Of a DNA stretch of 64,000 nucleotides, positions 35,282-43,922 are shown one piece after another; positions within the stretch are counted from its first letter, which is position 1; every line of letters begins with the position of its first letter. Made by a program: the position numbers and the translations under genes. Where the stretch lies: contig ML241294.1 in the NCBI GenBank assembly GCA_005239175.1, forward strand, positions 1,003,275 through 1,067,274, in the 5' to 3' direction. A model generated the notes under the pieces. The model was given only the letters and a program-made list of their open reading frames with translations. It searched no databases and was not told where the DNA came from. The stretch is from a halophilic archaeon SHRA6 (GTDB lineage Archaea > Halobacteriota > Halobacteria > Halobacteriales > Haloferacaceae).

Positions 35282-35890
35282 CTACATATTGACGGTCGGC
35301 GTCTCGAAGGTACCCTCGTCGAGTTCGGGATCGTACTCCTCGATCGCCGCGCGGACAATTTCGAAGACTCCCTCCTTGCTCCAGCGGGCAGTGTTGAGGT
35401 GCAGATCGTAGAACTCTCGATCGTCGATGTCGATATCGTAGTACGACTGGTAGCGGCCGGCCTCGCTGACCTCGCGGACCCGCATCTCGGGTTCAGTCTC
35501 CTCACGATCGCTAATTCGCTCGAGGCGAACGTCCTCTGGAGCGTCCAACCAGATGCGGAGGTCTGCGCGCTCGCCGGCGATCCAGCCAGCCAGGCGGGAT
35601 TCAAGAATGAATGGCTTGCTCGACATCCCCCACTTTTCGGCGATCATCCGCAGGCGCTCGTCGAGCGCGCGGTCGATCTCGTCTGTGGCCTCCGCCTGCG
35701 CGGTGAGCTGATTGAGCGAAATCTCGCGATCGTCGGCGAGTTCGCGGAAAATGTCGCCGCCAGAGACGTACGGACAGCCGAGTGCGTCTGCAAGTCGGGT
35801 ACACAGTGTCGTGGCGCCACAGCCCGGCGGTCCGGAGACAGTAATAAACAGATTGCTGTCGATCGGCTCGGGTGAGGATGTCGAAGTCAT
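35282..35890 (-). CDS. Cytidylate kinase-like protein with altered P-loop
   Basis: 202 residues. The overall sequence follows archaeal CMP kinase: 'PYVSGGDIFREL', 'ILESRLAGWIAGERAD', 'IWLDAPEDVRLERIS'. The P-loop, however, reads 'SGPPGCGATTLC' at residues 19-30: the Lys expected before the Thr is Ala26. A residue-level departure of this kind normally weakens or abolishes phosphoryl transfer, so it may be a specialised paralogue rather than the main Cmk. An alternative start before the P-loop is not obvious. Upstream lies a 42-bp tandem array. Confidence 0.75.
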   Translation of the reverse strand: MTSTSSPEPIDSNLFITVSGPPGCGATTLCTRLADALGCPYVSGGDIFRELADDREISLNQLTAQAEATDEIDRALDERLRMIAEKWGMSSKPFILESRLAGWIAGERADLRIWLDAPEDVRLERISDREETEPEMRVREVSEAGRYQSYYDIDIDDREFYDLHLNTARWSKEGVFEIVRAAIEEYDPELDEGTFETPTVNM

Positions 35891-35940
35891 TAGCCGACAT
35901 ATGTGCGTCGAAGCCCCTCAGCGTGTCGATCGATCCCGAG

Positions 35941-36195
35941 GTGAGGTGTGGACCGATCGCGATGAGCCATCGACCGCCCGACGTGGGGTGTAGATCGATC
36001 GCGGTGAGGGGCTATCGGCGACCCGGCGTGAGGTTTGGATCGATCGCGATGAGCCATCGACCGCCCGACGTGAGGTGTAGACCGATCGCGATGAGCCATC
36101 GACCGCCCGACGTGAGGTGTAGACCGATCGCGATGAGCCATCGACCGCCCGACGTGAGGTGTAGACCGATCGCGATGAGCTATCGGCCACCTGGC
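35941..36195. repeat. 42-bp tandem repeat array, 6 units
   Basis: Units start at 35941, 35983 (45 bp, divergent), 36028, 36070, 36112 and 36154. Typical unit begins 'GTGAGGTGTAGACCGATCGC' and continues 'GATGAGCCATCGACCGCC'. Units 4 and 5 are identical. The last unit reaches into the 3' end of the acyltransferase gene (stop at 36180). There are no spacers, so it is not a CRISPR array. The array fills the gap between that gene and the cytidylate kinase-like gene. Confidence 0.92.
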
Positions 36196-37088
36196 GGTGA
36201 GAGATCGCGCTTGAACTCGTCGAACGCCTCGAGGTCATCGGGTACATCGTACTCGATTTCGCGTTCGTGCTGGCGGTTTTCGAGTTTTCCGTCGTCGATC
36301 GGCTCGGCAACGTCTTCCCAGCCGGGTTTGATTTTGACGCTCTGGGCGGGCATTCCAACGACGATGTGGTGGGCGGGAACGTCTCCCTGAACGGCCGCGC
36401 GTGCGCCGACGATCGAGTTCTCGCCGACCCGACAGCCAGCACGCACCATCGAATCGAACGTCACGCGGGCGTTGTCCTCGATCACCGTGTGGAAGTTCCG
36501 GACCGCCGTCTGGTCGACGATGTCGTGATCGTGGCTGTAGATGTGTGCGCCGTCGGAGATCGAGACGCGATCGCCGATCGTCAGCCGACCTCGATCGTCG
36601 AGGTGAACATCGTCGTGGACGACGGTGTTGTCACCGATCGTGATTTTGTGCCCGTAAGTGAACGTGATTCCCTTGAAGAACCGGCAGTTGTCCCCACACT
36701 CCTCGAAGAGATGGCTGGCGAGCATCTGTCGAAACCGGAGGGCAAACTCCACGTTGTCCGCCATCGGTGTTGCGTCGAACTGCCGCCAGAGCCACTGGAG
36801 ATGTTTCGATCGTGTGAACGCCGCTTCGTCCTTTTCGGCGTAGTACTCCGACTCGAGTGTCGCATTACACGGGTCGTATCCCTGCAGGCGGACCCGCGTC
36901 GCATGCGAGACGTCCTCACCAGCCTGCCAGCGATCGTAGGCCTCACGATCGCCGAACAGGTCGACGAGGACATCCTCGACGACGGCACAGGTGTCTTCCT
37001 CCGAGGAGAGCCGTTCGTCAACCGATTCAATGAAGCCTCGGACTCCCGACTCGGCCTCGTCGGGGAGTGACACGTGTCGCTTGGTCAT
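36180..37088 (-). CDS. Hexapeptide-repeat (LbH) O-acyltransferase
   Basis: 302 residues from the ATG at 37088 (MTKRHVSLPD). Left-handed beta-helix repeats are visible from ~180 to 260 ('ITIGDNTVVHDDVHLDD', 'LTIGDRVSISDGAHIYSHD', 'CRVGENSIVGARAAVQGDV'), with a catalytic His in 'IYSHDHD'. This is the maltose/galactoside acetyltransferase type. The ~150-residue N-terminal part is charged and unlike the usual short cap. The acceptor is unknown. Confidence 0.85.
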   Translation of the reverse strand: MTKRHVSLPDEAESGVRGFIESVDERLSSEEDTCAVVEDVLVDLFGDREAYDRWQAGEDVSHATRVRLQGYDPCNATLESEYYAEKDEAAFTRSKHLQWLWRQFDATPMADNVEFALRFRQMLASHLFEECGDNCRFFKGITFTYGHKITIGDNTVVHDDVHLDDRGRLTIGDRVSISDGAHIYSHDHDIVDQTAVRNFHTVIEDNARVTFDSMVRAGCRVGENSIVGARAAVQGDVPAHHIVVGMPAQSVKIKPGWEDVAEPIDDGKLENRQHEREIEYDVPDDLEAFDEFKRDLSPPGGR

Positions 37089-37192
37089 TAGCCCCCTTTT
37101 GCGAGCGATCCACAAATCCGTTCGGATGTGCACGGGGGTCGTCAAGCCGCACAGTGGACAAGCAAGTACTACACCCGAAGTAAAACGGTGAG

Positions 37193-37199
37193 ACATAAG
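37193..37199 (+). promoter_or_regulatory. TATA-like element of the GH68 gene
   Basis: 'ACATAAG' about 27 nt upstream of the ATG at 37224, consistent with a leaderless transcript. Confidence 0.35.
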
Positions 37200-37223
37200 A
37201 CCATTCGCTGTGGAGCCTAAGCC

Positions 37224-38549
37224 ATGACAGACGATTCGGGCGATCGACGCCGGATCAGCCGGGAAACACCGGCGTGGACCCGCGAGCACGCCGCAGGGCT
37301 CACACGCACCGAGGAGACGGTTGCGCCGATCATCTATCCGCCGGAGTTGCCGATCGACCCCGAGTTGCACCTGTGGGACACCTGGCTGCTTCGCGATCGG
37401 GACGGCTCGATCGCCGAGATCGACGGCTACCGGGTCATCCTCGCGCTAACGTCGACCTCGGCGCTGTTGCCCGGCAAGCGCCACGACGTCGCAACGATCC
37501 GATACTTCTACTCGGCTGATGGCAAAAACTGGCACACCGGCGGGCCCGTCTTCAAAAACGACGCAGGCGAGATTGAGGGCGATCGCCCCTTCGGCTCTCG
37601 GCAGTGGGCCGGTTCGGCACTGTACGACGACGGCACGGTCTACGCGTACTACACCGCATCGGGACAACGCGACGAAGCGGAGCTCAGTTACACCCAGCGG
37701 CTCGCGGTCGGCCACGGCGGAAGCGTGCGCACCGACGGCGAGGGGCTGTCGATCGACGGCCCGTGGACCCACGAGATCATCGCCGAACCCGACGGCGATC
37801 GCTACGAGACCGAACCCCAATCGCGGGGCATGATCTACACCTTCCGCGATCCATGGTTCTTCGAGGACGACACGGGAACGTACCTCCTGTTCGAGGCGAA
37901 CACACCCGTGCCAGCGGACTCTGCGGCTTGCGACGGCGACCCAGCCCAACAGGAGTTCAACGGCAGCGTCGGGATCGCCGAGTCGCCAACCGGCGATCCA
38001 ACGGATTTCGAGCTACGAGAGCCGCTGTTGGACGCCGTGTGTGTGAATCAAGAGCTCGAACGGCCACACATCGTTGTGCGGGACGGAACGTACTACCTGT
38101 TCATCTCGAGTCACATGCACACGTTCGCCCCGGGGATCGAAGGATACGACGCGCTCTATGGGTTCGCTGCGGACTCGCTTTTCGGCGAGTACAAGCCGCT
38201 GAACGACAGTGGACTCGTGGTGACAAATCCCGCAAACGCGCCGTTTCAGGCGTACTCGTGGCTCGTCTACGATCACGGCGACGAGCTACTCGTAAACTCG
38301 TTTTTCAACTACTACGACTTCGATCGGCCGAGCCTCGACGACGTGGCGCTCCTGCCAGAGCCCGAACAGCGTCGGCGCTTCGGCGGCACCCCCGCGCCCA
38401 CGGTCCGACTCGGGGTCGACGGGCAACGAACACGCGTCCTCGGCGTGCTCGACCACGGACACCTGCCGCTACCGCGCGAGCCGCTGCCGTCGTCGCCGTT
38501 TGACGGCCACGGCGATCGCGACGGTCGTGGTTCGTACCAATCAACGTAG
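37224..38549 (+). CDS. Glycoside hydrolase family 68 fructosyltransferase (levansucrase/inulosucrase)
   Basis: 441 residues. Catalytic triad motifs of GH68: nucleophile Asp in 'LHLWDTWLLRD' (about residue 52), transition-state Asp in 'TFRDPWFFED' (about 210) and acid/base Glu in 'NQELERPHIV' (about 276). Transfers fructose from sucrose to build fructan. No Sec or Tat signal peptide is visible at the N-terminus (MTDDSGDRRRISRETPAW), unlike secreted bacterial enzymes. A haloarchaeal inulosucrase of this family has been described, so the assignment is sound; levan versus inulin cannot be told. Faces a GH32 beta-fructosidase gene across a histidine kinase gene. Confidence 0.9.
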   Translation: MTDDSGDRRRISRETPAWTREHAAGLTRTEETVAPIIYPPELPIDPELHLWDTWLLRDRDGSIAEIDGYRVILALTSTSALLPGKRHDVATIRYFYSADGKNWHTGGPVFKNDAGEIEGDRPFGSRQWAGSALYDDGTVYAYYTASGQRDEAELSYTQRLAVGHGGSVRTDGEGLSIDGPWTHEIIAEPDGDRYETEPQSRGMIYTFRDPWFFEDDTGTYLLFEANTPVPADSAACDGDPAQQEFNGSVGIAESPTGDPTDFELREPLLDAVCVNQELERPHIVVRDGTYYLFISSHMHTFAPGIEGYDALYGFAADSLFGEYKPLNDSGLVVTNPANAPFQAYSWLVYDHGDELLVNSFFNYYDFDRPSLDDVALLPEPEQRRRFGGTPAPTVRLGVDGQRTRVLGVLDHGHLPLPREPLPSSPFDGHGDRDGRGSYQST

Positions 38550-38553
38550 CCGG

Positions 38554-40029
38554 CTATCTCCCTGGGTCGTCTTCGGCTGACGGCACCGCAACCGGTTTCG
38601 ACCCGTCGGAGATGTCGAAGCGAGCGCCGCCGTCAGCGCTCCGGCTCGCTGCCACTGTCCAGCCGTGGGCTTCGACGATCCGCTGGACGATCGTCAACCC
38701 AATACCCGAGCTGCCGGTCGTCGAATACCCCGCGGACAACACGTCCTCGTAGGCGTTGTCGGCAATGCCGGGCCCATCGTCGGCGACATAAAACCCGACA
38801 GGCCCCGACAGTGCCGTCGATCGAGTGGCTGTCTCGATCGGCTCGATCGGGCCGACGCGGATTCTGACAGGGGAGTCCGCGTTCTCGATCGCGTTATGAA
38901 AGAGATTTTCGAGCGCTTGGGCGAGGCGATCGTCGTCGCACAGAACATCGATATCGCCCTCCAAGTCGAGGGTCGCCTCGGGAGCGTGGACGACACTCCA
39001 AGCCTGCTCGGCGACGCGCTGCAACGAGACCCTCGAGCGATCAGTGACAAGTTCGCCCTGCTTTGCGAGTTCGAGCAGATCCTCGACGAGTGCGTTCATG
39101 CGAGAGAGTGCCGTCTCAATCGTCTCGAAAGAGTCGGCAGCGCCGTTACACTCCGAGCGGGCGATATCGAGGTGGCCACTAGCGATGTTGAGCGGGTTTT
39201 TGAGATCGTGAGAGACGAAGCCGACGAACTCTGAGAGCTGCTCGCGTTGGACTCTGAGTGCGTGTTCGTGATCCGATCGCTCCAGGGCGCTCGTGACGCT
39301 CTCAGCAAGGATACGACCGAGCTGGACCCGTCGTGGCGGTACCGTATCAGTTGAACTGTCGTCCGCGGCCGAATCCGAGGGAAGGCCGTTGACGGCGGTC
39401 GAATCCACAATGCGGACTGCAAGCACGCCGTACGTACCGAGTGGAAAGGCCACGACTGTGTCCGAGGGCTGGCAAGGGGCATCGGTAGATTCGGTCGGTT
39501 CGATCGAGTCGGTTGGGGTGACAGACTCAGTCGAATCAGTCGAATCGGTCGGCGTGACAGACTCAGTCGAATCAGTCGAATCGGTCGGCGTGACAGACTC
39601 AGTCGAATCAGTCGAATCGGTCGGCGTGACAGACTCAGTCGAATCAGTCGAATCGGTCGGCGTGACAGACTCAGTCGAGTCGATCGAGTCGGCAGACCCG
39701 TTCGAGCCGGTCGAGCCACCCGAGCCGGTCGAGCCACCCGAGCCGATCGAGACAGCTCCACCGTCAAATGCGGTCCACACAGGATGGTCGCTCCCGGCGT
39801 GAATCCCCCGTTCAAACGCGTTACTTGTGGGATCCGCCTGTACGACCAGCCGGAGCTGATTGGGATCTGATTCGGTGATCCAGATCCCACAGTGAGTAGC
39901 TGACAGAATCGATTGCGCCGATCGAACAGTGAACTCATAGATCTCTCGGCGATTGCTCATCGAAGACAGCCGCTGTGTTGCCGCCGAGAGCGCGTCCAGA
40001 TCCCGCGGACCTGTGGCTGGCTCGGACAT
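38554..40029 (-). CDS. Sensor histidine kinase with GAF-like domain and internal repeat
   Basis: 491 residues. N-terminal GAF-like domain (about 10-215), HisKA H-box 'FVSHDLKNPLNIASGHL' (about 270), and HATPase motifs 'LENLFHNAIENA' (N-box), 'DDGPGI' (G1) and 'GIGLTIV' (G2). No membrane helix is evident, so it is a cytoplasmic sensor. The GAF-like region is interrupted by a ~90-residue Ser/Thr/Asp/Gly-rich tract (about 95-185) containing five 12-residue repeats. No response regulator gene is adjacent. It converges with the GH68 gene, 4 nt apart, and lies downstream of GH32. Confidence 0.9.
   Translation of the reverse strand: MSEPATGPRDLDALSAATQRLSSMSNRREIYEFTVRSAQSILSATHCGIWITESDPNQLRLVVQADPTSNAFERGIHAGSDHPVWTAFDGGAVSIGSGGSTGSGGSTGSNGSADSIDSTESVTPTDSTDSTESVTPTDSTDSTESVTPTDSTDSTESVTPTDSTDSTESVTPTDSIEPTESTDAPCQPSDTVVAFPLGTYGVLAVRIVDSTAVNGLPSDSAADDSSTDTVPPRRVQLGRILAESVTSALERSDHEHALRVQREQLSEFVGFVSHDLKNPLNIASGHLDIARSECNGAADSFETIETALSRMNALVEDLLELAKQGELVTDRSRVSLQRVAEQAWSVVHAPEATLDLEGDIDVLCDDDRLAQALENLFHNAIENADSPVRIRVGPIEPIETATRSTALSGPVGFYVADDGPGIADNAYEDVLSAGYSTTGSSGIGLTIVQRIVEAHGWTVAASRSADGGARFDISDGSKPVAVPSAEDDPGR
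39512..39691. repeat. 36-bp tandem repeat, 5 units, inside the histidine kinase gene
   Basis: Units start at 39512, 39548, 39584, 39620 and 39656; unit contains 'GGCGTGACAGACTCAGTCGA'. Units 2-4 are identical; the first and last carry substitutions. On the coding strand each unit encodes a 12-residue Thr/Asp/Ser/Glu-rich repeat, so copy-number change preserves the frame. Confidence 0.93.
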
Positions 40030-40065
40030 GGCTTGGTGTACCGATGGAGGATCGTCCGTAAAGAA

Positions 40066-42252
40066 CTACTGGCGGTCCTGGTGGTTCCAAACCGAGCGGT
40101 CGGTCGATGACGCCGCAAGCGGCCACACCGTCAACGATCGAACCGAGAGGTTTCCGTCGGGTGCGCCAACAGAGACCCCGGTTGCATCTGAACGGGTGGG
40201 GTACACGCGTGTCGTGAGACAGTGCCGATCGTTCGCGAAAACGGAGAGGATCGAGCCGTCGACGAAAATCCGCACCGATATCCCATCCGAGCCGTCGGCG
40301 TCGATCGGCATCCGGACCGGGGATGTGTCGGGATCGGGATCGTGCGTTGAGTCGGATCGATCGACGACGATCTCATCGCGGCGACACCGGACGACAGTTC
40401 GTTCAGAGCGCGCAGGTGACTCACAGAGGCCGAGTTCGAGGGCGGTGTCGGCGGGCGGGGTGAACGCAACACGGAGCTCGTAGGCGTTGTCTGTCGCAGC
40501 GATCGATCGGTGCTCGCCTGCGGAGAGATCGACACGATCGTCGAAAGCCGGCTCCGAACGCAGTGTCTGAAGCTCTCGAGCAGGCTGTTGGACGAGCTCA
40601 CCGGCTGCGCCGATCGACAGCTCCCGAGGGATAGAGAGCGCTCCTGACCAACCGGCGCGCCACTGGGCGTCGACGCTTCTGGTTTCTTTGATCCAACCCC
40701 ACATCAGTACGCGGCCGTCAGGCGTCGTGGTTGACTGGGGAGCGTAAAGCGCGCCGTGATCGAGCAACCCCTCGGTTTCCACTGCAAATTCTGGTGTCGA
40801 CAGGTCAGGCTCGCCAAGGAAGTACCGGACGTTGCGGTAGTTCGAGACGTGCAGCAACGATGTCTCACCAAGAGCAAGCAGTTCGGGGCATTCCCACACC
40901 GTGTTCGCCACGTTGTGATCGCCACTCAAGAGTGGCCCCACGTACTCCCAGTCTCGCAGGGTGTCACCACGGTACAACAGCGCCGCGCCTCCGCCGTCTG
41001 ATAATCCAGCCCCGATCAGGTGGTACCACGTGTCGCCGACGGCCCAGACATTGTGGTCGCGGAACTCCGCTGTCCAGTCATCGGTCGAGAGCACTGCCGG
41101 ATCGTCGGGTGCGGCCGGGATAATCGGGTTCGCTGGGTCCTTTCGCCACGAGTGGAGCCGATCGTCGCCAGCGGTCGCCAGACACGGCAGCTGATCGCTG
41201 CCGCGCCCCCCCGTATAGAGGATCGTCGGTGTCCCGTCGGCGTCGACAACCGCACAGCCGGACCAACAGCCGTTGCGATCAGGGCCGTCTGGATCCGGCG
41301 AGAGCGCGACCGGTTCGTCTCGCCAGGTGAGCAGATCTTCGCTCGTCGCGTGTCCCCAGTGGATCGTCCCGTGAAACGGCCCCATCGGGTTGTACTGATA
41401 GAACACGTGGTAGGTCCCGTCGTGGTGAATGATCCCGTTTGGATCGTTGAGCCACCCCGCCGGTGGCGAGAGGTGATAGGAGGGCCGGTGGTGATCGTCG
41501 GCGAGCCGAGCGCGGAGTCGATCGAACCCCGCGGCGTCTGTCGGCCGATCGGTGAACGCCGGCTGTCTGTCACCGCCGAGTGTCGCGAGGATGTTCGAAA
41601 CGAAGCGATCGCGATCGACAGAAAACTCGCCAGCGGCGTTGGCGGCGAACTCAACGCGCGCGCCGACACCGTAAACATGACCCTCGCCCACGCGCCACGA
41701 AAGGATCTCCTTGTGTGCGGGGAGCAACTCACCGGCGTGAACGGCCGATCCGAGCAGCTGACCGCGGGCTGGCGCGACAGCTTCGTAGCGGGCAAACGGT
41801 CGGTTGTCGCCCGCCGGGAGGGTGTAGAACCGATCGACAAAGCCCTCGAAGACAGGGTGGTCGCTGTGGATCGCCTTCGCCGCAAAGCCGCTCGGGTGGT
41901 CGATACGCTCTGTGCCCGCCGCGTCGGGGGGCACCGAATCGAGACCCAGTAGTTCGACTGCTGAAAGCGCGTGTAGCGAGAGAAACACACCCCCACCGGA
42001 TTCGAGAAAGCCGCGGATTGCCGGTGCGGCCGCGGCGATCGCCTCGCGATCGGGGTCGACTGGCTCATCGCGGTGCCACCACAGGACGTCGTACATGCGA
42101 CGGTCGGCGTCGAGTGGGGGAACTGACTCGGTTGTGACGTCGATCGCGTCGACGCGGGCCGCGCGAGATCGACACCACTCGACGGCTGCGGCCTGTTCGG
42201 CGGTCCGATCACCGACAGACAGACAGCCGATTCGAACCGGAAGGGAGTCCAT
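40066..42252 (-). CDS. GH32 beta-fructosidase with N-terminal glutamine-amidotransferase-like domain
   Basis: 728 residues. GH32 signature motifs: 'WLNDPNG' (nucleophile Asp, about residue 270), 'FRDHNVW' (RDP-like, transition-state Asp) and 'WECPEL' (acid/base Glu). A C-terminal beta-sandwich follows (about 570-728). The first ~240 residues, with 'YDVLWWHRDEP', 'FLESGGGVFLSLHALSAV' and 'HPVFEGF', look like a ThuA/class I amidotransferase-like domain. The enzyme should hydrolyse sucrose, levan or inulin. No signal peptide is visible. With GH68 this makes a sucrose/fructan locus. Confidence 0.9.
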   Translation of the reverse strand: MDSLPVRIGCLSVGDRTAEQAAAVEWCRSRAARVDAIDVTTESVPPLDADRRMYDVLWWHRDEPVDPDREAIAAAAPAIRGFLESGGGVFLSLHALSAVELLGLDSVPPDAAGTERIDHPSGFAAKAIHSDHPVFEGFVDRFYTLPAGDNRPFARYEAVAPARGQLLGSAVHAGELLPAHKEILSWRVGEGHVYGVGARVEFAANAAGEFSVDRDRFVSNILATLGGDRQPAFTDRPTDAAGFDRLRARLADDHHRPSYHLSPPAGWLNDPNGIIHHDGTYHVFYQYNPMGPFHGTIHWGHATSEDLLTWRDEPVALSPDPDGPDRNGCWSGCAVVDADGTPTILYTGGRGSDQLPCLATAGDDRLHSWRKDPANPIIPAAPDDPAVLSTDDWTAEFRDHNVWAVGDTWYHLIGAGLSDGGGAALLYRGDTLRDWEYVGPLLSGDHNVANTVWECPELLALGETSLLHVSNYRNVRYFLGEPDLSTPEFAVETEGLLDHGALYAPQSTTTPDGRVLMWGWIKETRSVDAQWRAGWSGALSIPRELSIGAAGELVQQPARELQTLRSEPAFDDRVDLSAGEHRSIAATDNAYELRVAFTPPADTALELGLCESPARSERTVVRCRRDEIVVDRSDSTHDPDPDTSPVRMPIDADGSDGISVRIFVDGSILSVFANDRHCLTTRVYPTRSDATGVSVGAPDGNLSVRSLTVWPLAASSTDRSVWNHQDRQ

Positions 42253-42276
42253 CCTCCGGTGGTGGGCGATCGTCGA

Positions 42277-42284
42277 AATTAAGC
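42277..42284 (-). promoter_or_regulatory. TATA-like element of the GH32 gene
   Basis: 'CTTAATTT' on the minus strand, about 28 nt upstream of the ATG at 42252. Confidence 0.4.
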
Positions 42285-42339
42285 TTTGTTATCACTCGAC
42301 AGCGCGGGGAAACGATCAAATCGATCGATATTAGCTGGT

Positions 42340-42591
42340 ATGCTCGTTCGAGAGGCGATGAACGGTCCGTTGCAAACGATCGGACCGGAAGCAACCGTCA
42401 GGGCAGCGGTCGATCAGATGCGCCGCAAGGCGATCAAAAAACTGGCTGTCGTCGAGGGACTCGATCTCGTCGGGATCATCACCGCGACTGATATTGCCAC
42501 AAAACACGATGCGCTCGTTGCAGACGCGTTGGCGCTCGATCGCGATCGGACACGGTGGGAAGAGGACAAATCTGACGGGTCTGGCGCGTGA
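42340..42591 (+). CDS. Small CBS-domain protein
   Basis: 83 residues from the ATG at 42340 (MLVREAMNGPLQTIGP). A single CBS motif ('ATVRAAVDQMRRKAIKKLAVVEG...VGIITATDIA') and a short acidic tail; CBS domains work in pairs, so it would need to dimerise. They commonly bind adenine nucleotides. Function unknown; divergent from GH32. Confidence 0.8.
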   Translation: MLVREAMNGPLQTIGPEATVRAAVDQMRRKAIKKLAVVEGLDLVGIITATDIATKHDALVADALALDRDRTRWEEDKSDGSGA

Positions 42592-42630
42592 ACCAGACCC
42601 GCTAAGTGTCACGATGACCTACCGGGGTGT

Positions 42631-43689
42631 ATGCAATACCGGGAACTCGGCGAGACCGGAATCACCGTGAGCGAAGTGGGCTTTGGTGCATGGGTCGTTG
42701 GGACCGACTGGTGGGGCGATCGCTCCGAGTCGGACGCGATCGACATGATTCACCACGCGATCGACGAGGGCATCACCTACTTCGACACGGGCGACGTGTA
42801 CGGCCACGGCAACTCCGAGGAAGTCCTCGGGCGCGCACTCGAAGACTACCGCGAGGACGTAACCCTCGCAACGAAGGTCGGCTACGATTTCTACAACAAT
42901 CCACAGGCCGGCCACGGCGAACTCCCAAAGGAGATGAGCCCCGAGTACATCCGCGAGGCGACAGAGCGGAGTCTCGATCGCCTCGGCGTCGACTCCGTCG
43001 ACGTGTTGCAGCTACACAACGCGAACGTTGATGAGGTCGACAAGGACATCCTCGAAACCTTCGACGAACTCGAAGAGGAGGGGTTGATCCGCGCGAAGGG
43101 ATGGGCGCTGGGCCCCTCGATCGGCTGGCTCGCAGAGGGCGATATGGCGATCCGCGAAGAGTTCGACACACTCCAGCTCGTCTGGAACGCCTTCGAGCAG
43201 GACGTGGGCAACCACTTCCTCGAGACGATCGAGGAGACGGGATCGTCGACGAGCCTCATTCCGCGGGTGCCACACTCTTCGGGACTGCTCAACGAGCAGG
43301 TCCGCCCCGAAACGGAACTCGGCTCGGGTGATCACCGCGGCTTCCGGCCTGACGAGTGGTACGAAACCGGCTGGGAGAAACTCGAGACACTGCGGTTCCT
43401 CGAGCGCGACGGCGAGCGGACGATGGCGCAGGCGTCGATCGCGTACCTCCTCAGCTACGCGCCGGTCGCGACAGTGACCCCGACGTTCCGCACCGAGGCA
43501 GATATCACCGACTGGGCGGCCGCATCTGATGTCCCGTCGCTCACCGACGAGGAAGTCGAGCGCGTCGAGTCGCTGTACGCCGAGGACTTCGGGATCGATC
43601 GCTTCGACGGGATGGACGAACTCCGCTCGTCGGTCGACGGCGAGGACCTGCGATCCGCTGGGTTGACCCACAAAGTTACGAGCGATTAG
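42631..43689 (+). CDS. Aldo/keto reductase
   Basis: 352 residues. Catalytic tetrad: Asp in 'YFDTGDVYG', Tyr in the same motif, Lys in 'LATKVGYD' and His in 'VLQLHNA'. TIM-barrel AKR fold, NADPH-dependent family. Substrate unknown; close to the AKR proteins often annotated as general stress oxidoreductases. 40 nt after the CBS gene. Confidence 0.9.
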   Translation: MQYRELGETGITVSEVGFGAWVVGTDWWGDRSESDAIDMIHHAIDEGITYFDTGDVYGHGNSEEVLGRALEDYREDVTLATKVGYDFYNNPQAGHGELPKEMSPEYIREATERSLDRLGVDSVDVLQLHNANVDEVDKDILETFDELEEEGLIRAKGWALGPSIGWLAEGDMAIREEFDTLQLVWNAFEQDVGNHFLETIEETGSSTSLIPRVPHSSGLLNEQVRPETELGSGDHRGFRPDEWYETGWEKLETLRFLERDGERTMAQASIAYLLSYAPVATVTPTFRTEADITDWAAASDVPSLTDEEVERVESLYAEDFGIDRFDGMDELRSSVDGEDLRSAGLTHKVTSD

Positions 43690-43696
43690 GCCGGCG

Positions 43697-43873
43697 ATGA
43701 AGCTACGACGCCTCGCACGCCTGACGGCGATCGGCCATGTCGCGCTTGCAGCCGGAATCGCTGCTCACGCACGACTCACCGATCGCGACGCGGGAAACTG
43801 GCCGCTCGTGACGCTTGCGACTGGGATTGTTGGCGTTGTGGGATACGTGCGATCGCTCCGTACCGGATCGTAG
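43697..43873 (+). CDS. Small predicted membrane protein, 58 residues
   Basis: Open frame ATG 43697 to TAG 43871-43873, 8 nt after the aldo/keto reductase stop. Translates to a basic, hydrophobic protein (MKLRRLARLTAIGHVALAAG at its start) with two potential membrane helices (about 10-25 and 36-52). High codon quality for this genome and tight spacing suggest a real co-transcribed gene; no family recognised. Confidence 0.55.
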   Translation: MKLRRLARLTAIGHVALAAGIAAHARLTDRDAGNWPLVTLATGIVGVVGYVRSLRTGS

Positions 43874-43922
43874 CTGGCGATCAAATACGAATCGGACAGC
43901 GAGGCCGTGACTCAGGCCCCGA

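Noticed and set aside
35890..36141. Open reading frame encoding a 14-residue repeat protein on the minus strand across the 42-bp array
   Set aside because: Only an effect of a 42-bp period (14 codons) with no stop; lacks start context and family similarity.
35941..36195. CRISPR array
   Set aside because: Units are contiguous with no variable spacers; it is a simple tandem repeat. The same holds for 39512-39691 and 45531-45690.
38554..40029. Partner response regulator for the histidine kinase
   Set aside because: No receiver-domain protein is present within the neighbouring genes; the kinase is an orphan here.
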